Position numbers and translations under genes: made by a program. This document shows, in pieces, positions 4,479-7,836 of a stretch of 7,836 nucleotides of DNA. The stretch lies in assembly GCA_944390615.1 (NCBI GenBank), contig CALXRJ010000105.1, positions 1 to 7,836 on the forward strand, read 5' to 3'. The notes beneath the pieces were generated by a model, which worked only from the letters and a program-made list of their open reading frames with translations, did not search any database and was not told the origin of the DNA. Position 1 is the stretch's first letter, and each line of letters starts with the position of its first letter. The DNA comes from an uncultured Clostridia bacterium (lineage in GTDB: Bacteria > Bacillota > Clostridia > TANB77 > CAG-508).

Positions 4479-7238
4479 ATGAAATTATTTAAATCATACA
4501 GTGAAAAAGAAGTCAAAAGAATTATGCCGATTGTTGAAAAAATCAACAGTCTAGAAGATGAAATGAGCAAATTATCGGATAAAGAATTAACTGCCAAAAC
4601 TCCTTACTTCAAAGAACAACTAGCGAATGGAAAAACATTAGACGATATTCTTCCAGAAGCATTTGCTGTTGTAAGAGAAGCATCTAAAAGAGTACTAGGT
4701 ATGAGACATTTTGATGTGCAATTAATCGGTGGAATTATTCTTCACCAAGGAAGAATTGCAGAAATGAAAACAGGAGAAGGAAAAACTTTAGTTGCAACAC
4801 TTCCAATCTATTTAAATGCATTAGAGGGAAAAGGTGTCCATCTAGTTACAGTAAATGACTACCTAGCCAAACGTGATAGTGAGTGGATGGGAAAACTTTA
4901 TAAATTTTTAGGACTAACAGTCGGTTTGGTAATTGCAGGACAAACGCCAAAACAAAAACAAGAAGCTTATCATGCCGATATTACTTATGGTACCAATAAT
5001 GAGTTTGGTTTTGACTACTTAAGAGACAATATGGTAATCTATCAAAATCAACTAGTACAAAGAGGTTTGCATTATGCCATTGTAGACGAAATTGATAGTA
5101 TTTTAATTGATGAAGCAAGAACCCCTCTTATCATTTCAGGTAGAGCAAATTCATCATCTGATTTATATAAAAGAGCAGATAGTTTTGTAAGAAAATTAGA
5201 GCCAAAAATTATTGTAGAAGAAGATGTAAAAGATTTTGACCAACAAGAAGACAATGAAAAATATGATTATATTGTTGACTTAAAAGCAAAATCCGCTTCT
5301 TTAACACAAAAAGGTATTGAAAAAGCAGAAAGAGAATTTGGTTTAGATAATTTTAATGATATCGAAAATTCTACTATCGTACACCATGTAAATAAAGCAT
5401 TACATGCTCATGGCGTTATGAAAAAAGATACAGACTATATCGTAAAAGATGGACAAGTATTAATTGTTGATGAATTTACAGGTCGTATCATGTATGGAAG
5501 AAGATATAATGATGGTCTACATCAAGCATTAGAAGCAAAAGAAAAAGTAAAAATAGCAGATGAATCCAAAACACTTGCGACCATTACTTTCCAAAACTTC
5601 TTTAGAATGTATGGTAAACTTGCTGGAATGACAGGTACTGCGATGACAGAAGAAAGCGAATTTGAGGAAATCTATAATTTAGATGTTGTATCCATTCCAA
5701 CCAATAAACCAGTTATTAGAGTAGACCAAAATGATGTTATTTATAAAAATGAAAGAGCAAAATTCAACGCTATTGTAGAAAGTGTAAAAGAAGCACACGC
5801 TAAAGGTCAACCAATCCTAATTGGTACTGTTTCTGTAGAAAAATCAGAATTACTAAGTAAAAAATTAAAAGAAGCAGGTATCAAACACACCGTATTAAAT
5901 GCAAAATACCATGAACAAGAAGCAGAAATTATTGCACAAGCTGGAAAATTAGGTAGTGTAACCATTGCAACCAACATGGCAGGACGTGGTACTGATATTA
6001 TGCTTGGTGGAAATAGTGAATTTTTAGCCAAACAAGAAATGAAAGAAAACAAAGTTCCAGCTAACTTAATTGAAGAATCCAATACCTATTATGAAACAGA
6101 TGACCAAGATATTTTAAGAGCAAGAGAACAATTCCAAAAATTAGATAAAAAATACCAAGAACAAATCAAAGAAGAAAAGGAAAAAGTAATTGCAGCAGGT
6201 GGTCTAAAAATCATAGGAACCGAACGTCATGAATCTCGTCGTATTGATAATCAGCTACGTGGACGTAGTGGACGTCAAGGAGACCCAGGAGACTCTAAAT
6301 TCTACATTGGCTTAGATGATAACTTGATGAAAATATTTGGTGGAGATAAAGTAACCAAAGTATATGCAGCTCTAAATGTAGATGAAAATATGCCAATCGA
6401 AGTAAAAATGATTTCAAAAGCGGTTGAAAATGCCCAAAAGAAAGTAGAAGGAAGAAACTTTGCCATTCGTAAAAATGTATTAAAATATGATGATGTAATG
6501 AATGTTCAAAGAGAAGAAATCTATTCACAAAGAAAACAAGTTTTAGATGGAATGGATTTAAGCCCAATTATTTCCAATTATATCGATTGGGTAGCAGAAG
6601 CAACAGTTCAAACCTTTAATGAAGCAGATGAAAAAGGAAAACAAACTTTAAATATTGAATCACTATCTATGGAAATATTTAATACATTTGGTATCCAAAT
6701 GCTTGATGAATTAAAAGAAAAAGCACAAGATGCAGATGCCATTATAGAAAGCTTAAAAGAAAAAGCACATGCTAAATACGAAGAAAAGGAAAGGGATATC
6801 GAACCAGAACAACTTCGTGAGATTGAAAGAATTGTTATGCTAAAAGTCGTAGATCAAAAATGGATGGACCACATAGACGCTATGGATGAACTAAGAAAGG
6901 GTATTGGTCTTCAAGGTTGGGGACAAAAAGATCCTGTTGTTCAATATAGAATTGTTGGTACCGAAATGTTTGATGAAATGATAGAAGCTATTAAAGTAGA
7001 TGTTGTAAAACTTCTTATGAATTTGAGGGAGCAAAAGGATTTAAGAAGAAGTGAAACAGCAAAAATCACGAAAGCTGCCCTTCAATCGATTAATAGTGTA
7101 GATGGTGGACAATCTGCAATTGATAATCCTGATGTTAATCGAACTGTGGTAAGAGAAACTCCAAAGGTTGGAAGAAATGATCCTTGTCTATGTGGAAGTG
7201 GTAAGAAATATAAGAATTGTTGTGGTAAAAATGCATAA
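4479..7238 (+). CDS. secA: SecA, preprotein translocase ATPase
   Basis: SecA drives ATP-dependent export of unfolded preproteins through SecYEG at the cytoplasmic membrane. ATG 4479 is preferred to the in-frame ATG at 4467, because the latter directly abuts GAGAGG (4461-4466); from 4479 the SD spacing is workable and the protein begins MKLFKSYSEKEVKRI, as in homologues. The product is 919 residues, somewhat longer than the roughly 800-850 common in Firmicutes. In order it shows the Walker A motif GEGKT (99-103), the DEAD-box equivalent DEID (203-206), and the preprotein-binding region containing TGRIMYGRRYNDGLHQ. The second motor domain follows, with TNMAGRGTDIMLGG (498-511) and the arginine-finger motif HESRRIDNQLRGRSGRQGD (from 584). 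The helical scaffold carries WMDHIDAMDELRKGIGLQGW. The C-terminal SEC-C zinc tail has Cys903, 905, 914 and 915. A charged coiled insert at about 515-570 is probably lineage specific. The frame is intact, with no CGG codon. prfB, a frequent neighbour, does not follow. Confidence 0.97.
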   Translation: MKLFKSYSEKEVKRIMPIVEKINSLEDEMSKLSDKELTAKTPYFKEQLANGKTLDDILPEAFAVVREASKRVLGMRHFDVQLIGGIILHQGRIAEMKTGEGKTLVATLPIYLNALEGKGVHLVTVNDYLAKRDSEWMGKLYKFLGLTVGLVIAGQTPKQKQEAYHADITYGTNNEFGFDYLRDNMVIYQNQLVQRGLHYAIVDEIDSILIDEARTPLIISGRANSSSDLYKRADSFVRKLEPKIIVEEDVKDFDQQEDNEKYDYIVDLKAKSASLTQKGIEKAEREFGLDNFNDIENSTIVHHVNKALHAHGVMKKDTDYIVKDGQVLIVDEFTGRIMYGRRYNDGLHQALEAKEKVKIADESKTLATITFQNFFRMYGKLAGMTGTAMTEESEFEEIYNLDVVSIPTNKPVIRVDQNDVIYKNERAKFNAIVESVKEAHAKGQPILIGTVSVEKSELLSKKLKEAGIKHTVLNAKYHEQEAEIIAQAGKLGSVTIATNMAGRGTDIMLGGNSEFLAKQEMKENKVPANLIEESNTYYETDDQDILRAREQFQKLDKKYQEQIKEEKEKVIAAGGLKIIGTERHESRRIDNQLRGRSGRQGDPGDSKFYIGLDDNLMKIFGGDKVTKVYAALNVDENMPIEVKMISKAVENAQKKVEGRNFAIRKNVLKYDDVMNVQREEIYSQRKQVLDGMDLSPIISNYIDWVAEATVQTFNEADEKGKQTLNIESLSMEIFNTFGIQMLDELKEKAQDADAIIESLKEKAHAKYEEKERDIEPEQLREIERIVMLKVVDQKWMDHIDAMDELRKGIGLQGWGQKDPVVQYRIVGTEMFDEMIEAIKVDVVKLLMNLREQKDLRRSETAKITKAALQSINSVDGGQSAIDNPDVNRTVVRETPKVGRNDPCLCGSGKKYKNCCGKNA

Positions 7239-7337
7239 AAATTTTATTAGAATATTTATAATATAACAATATATTATTAGTACATCTGGATGATGAACAT
7301 ATAAACAATGTTGAAATATGGGAGGAAAATAAAATAT

Positions 7338-7370
7338 AAAATGAGAGCTATCAAAAGTAGCTCTTATTTT
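7338..7370 (+). terminator. Intrinsic terminator after secA
   Basis: 7338-7350 pairs with 7358-7370 around a 7-base loop. The perfect AGAGCTA/TAGCTCT core is extended by A-T pairs and one G-U, so the T-rich right arm (TTATTTT) serves as the tail. It lies 100 bases after the secA stop. The gap between them (7239-7337) shows only a start-less open stretch and no supportable gene. Confidence 0.8.
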
Positions 7371-7479
7371 GATTAAAAAAATTAATAAAATTTTAAATTT
7401 TTTTGTTATTTTTATAAAATACCAACTAAAACACCTCAAAAAATTGTCTAAACAATAGAAAGGTAAAAGGGTGGTATAA

Positions 7480-7836
7480 ATGAGAAAAAAATTTTTAATT
7501 ATTTTAGCAATAATAATAGTTTTATTGGTAGTAATATATGGCATTCTATTTTTTTTTTTTTTTTACAATGTTTCAAATGGTAAATTACCTATCTTTGCAA
7601 TAAAGTTTGATACCGAAAATTATCATGGACTAGGCTATCATGTAAATGTAAAATACTATAAAGATACTGATAACATTGAAACAATAAATATGTCTGCTTT
7701 TGGTAAAACAATAGCAGGAGCAATTTTTAGTTATGATGAAGTGAATCATGATACTAACAAGGATATTATAATTATTGAAGACAGGAAAATACAAAATGAA
7801 AATTTATTAGATACATTTCTAAAAAATGCAGATAAT
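7480..7836 (+). CDS. Membrane-anchored or exported protein of unknown function (3' end outside window)
   Basis: ATG 7480 follows GGGTGG (7469-7474) by 5 bases and the frame stays open for all 119 codons to the right edge, so the gene is partial. The N-terminus MRKKFLIILAIIIVLLVVIYG and the following ILFFFFFY form one strong hydrophobic segment (about residues 5-30) with a positive start: a signal anchor or uncleaved signal. No lipobox cysteine is present. The visible outside domain begins NGKLPIFAIKFDTENYHGLGYHVNVKY and continues with a MSAFGKTIAGAIFSYDE stretch and an acidic, Lys-rich end. I recall similar small anchored proteins with a GLGY-x-V pattern in Clostridia, but I cannot name a family. 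Five consecutive Phe codons are TTT, forming a run of 16 T (7549-7564). The frame is correct only at this length, or at lengths differing by three. It is a separate unit from secA, behind the terminator at 7338-7370; no convincing promoter is seen in 7371-7479. Confidence 0.75.
   Translation, partial: MRKKFLIILAIIIVLLVVIYGILFFFFFYNVSNGKLPIFAIKFDTENYHGLGYHVNVKYYKDTDNIETINMSAFGKTIAGAIFSYDEVNHDTNKDIIIIEDRKIQNENLLDTFLKNADN
7549..7564 (+). repeat. Homopolymer run of 16 T inside a coding sequence
   Basis: Sixteen consecutive T residues encode Phe5 plus the first base of a Tyr codon in the transmembrane segment of the gene at 7480. Loss or gain of one T would truncate the protein just after the membrane segment. 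Such tracts are classic sites of replication or transcription slippage and are also prone to miscounting in sequencing. Confidence 0.9.

Noticed and set aside
7262..7339. Open stretch after secA reading VHLDDEHINNVEIWEENKI
   Set aside because: It has no start codon with an RBS, is bounded by stops and is short; probably chance in the secA 3' region.
7341..7376. 11-codon ATG frame preceded by GGGAGGA at 7320
   Set aside because: The spacing of 14 bases is too long and the frame lies inside the secA terminator stem.

Overview
The window looks like AT-rich Gram-positive Clostridia-type DNA. The evidence is a stage II sporulation protein P (SpoIIP), a YtvI-type sporulation membrane protein, a SecA with a C-terminal zinc tail, strong GGAGG-like ribosome binding sites, A/T-dominated codon use and compact hairpin terminators. 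No rRNA, tRNA, CRISPR array, transposase or phage gene was seen.

Layout. A divergent minus-strand gene begins at the left edge (only six codons visible). Next comes a self-contained mini transcription unit (143-428): a perfect-consensus SigA promoter, a 5' hairpin, a strong RBS, a 44-codon gene richer in G+C than its neighbours, and a perfect palindromic terminator. Two sporulation genes follow on the plus strand, spoIIP (533-1703) and ytvI (1843-2941), each interrupted by one +1 frameshift. A third plus-strand gene (3066-3629) has its own promoter and encodes a coiled-coil protein built of 11-residue repeats, with an in-frame TAA at codon 65. A bidirectional terminator separates it from a convergent minus-strand gene (3714-4280) for a membrane-anchored protein with a DUF1980/YcgQ-like OB domain. 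An intergenic region with a long inverted repeat and an extended -10 promoter leads into an intact secA (4479-7238) and its terminator. The right edge holds the first 119 codons of an anchored or exported protein whose transmembrane segment is encoded across a run of 16 T.

Most notable pattern. By my reading the window has about 2,200 codons, and in-frame CGG occurs only twice. Those two CGG codons sit exactly where the spoIIP and ytvI frames break. Both are CGG followed by A, and in both the conserved family sequence resumes in the +1 frame right after the skipped base. This fits +1 frameshifting, or four-base reading of CGGA, at a rare or unassigned codon in two sporulation genes. The competing explanation is ordinary decay or sequence error. 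That view is supported by the unrelated nonsense codon in the third gene and by the fact that both frameshifted genes are dispensable in a non-sporulating lineage. The sequence alone does not decide between them.

How the genes work together. SpoIIP (peptidoglycan degradation during engulfment) and YtvI (spore-related membrane protein) share a sporulation theme. SecA is the general secretion motor. The small 44-aa gene, the coiled-coil gene, the OB-domain gene and the right-edge gene have no established functional link to these.
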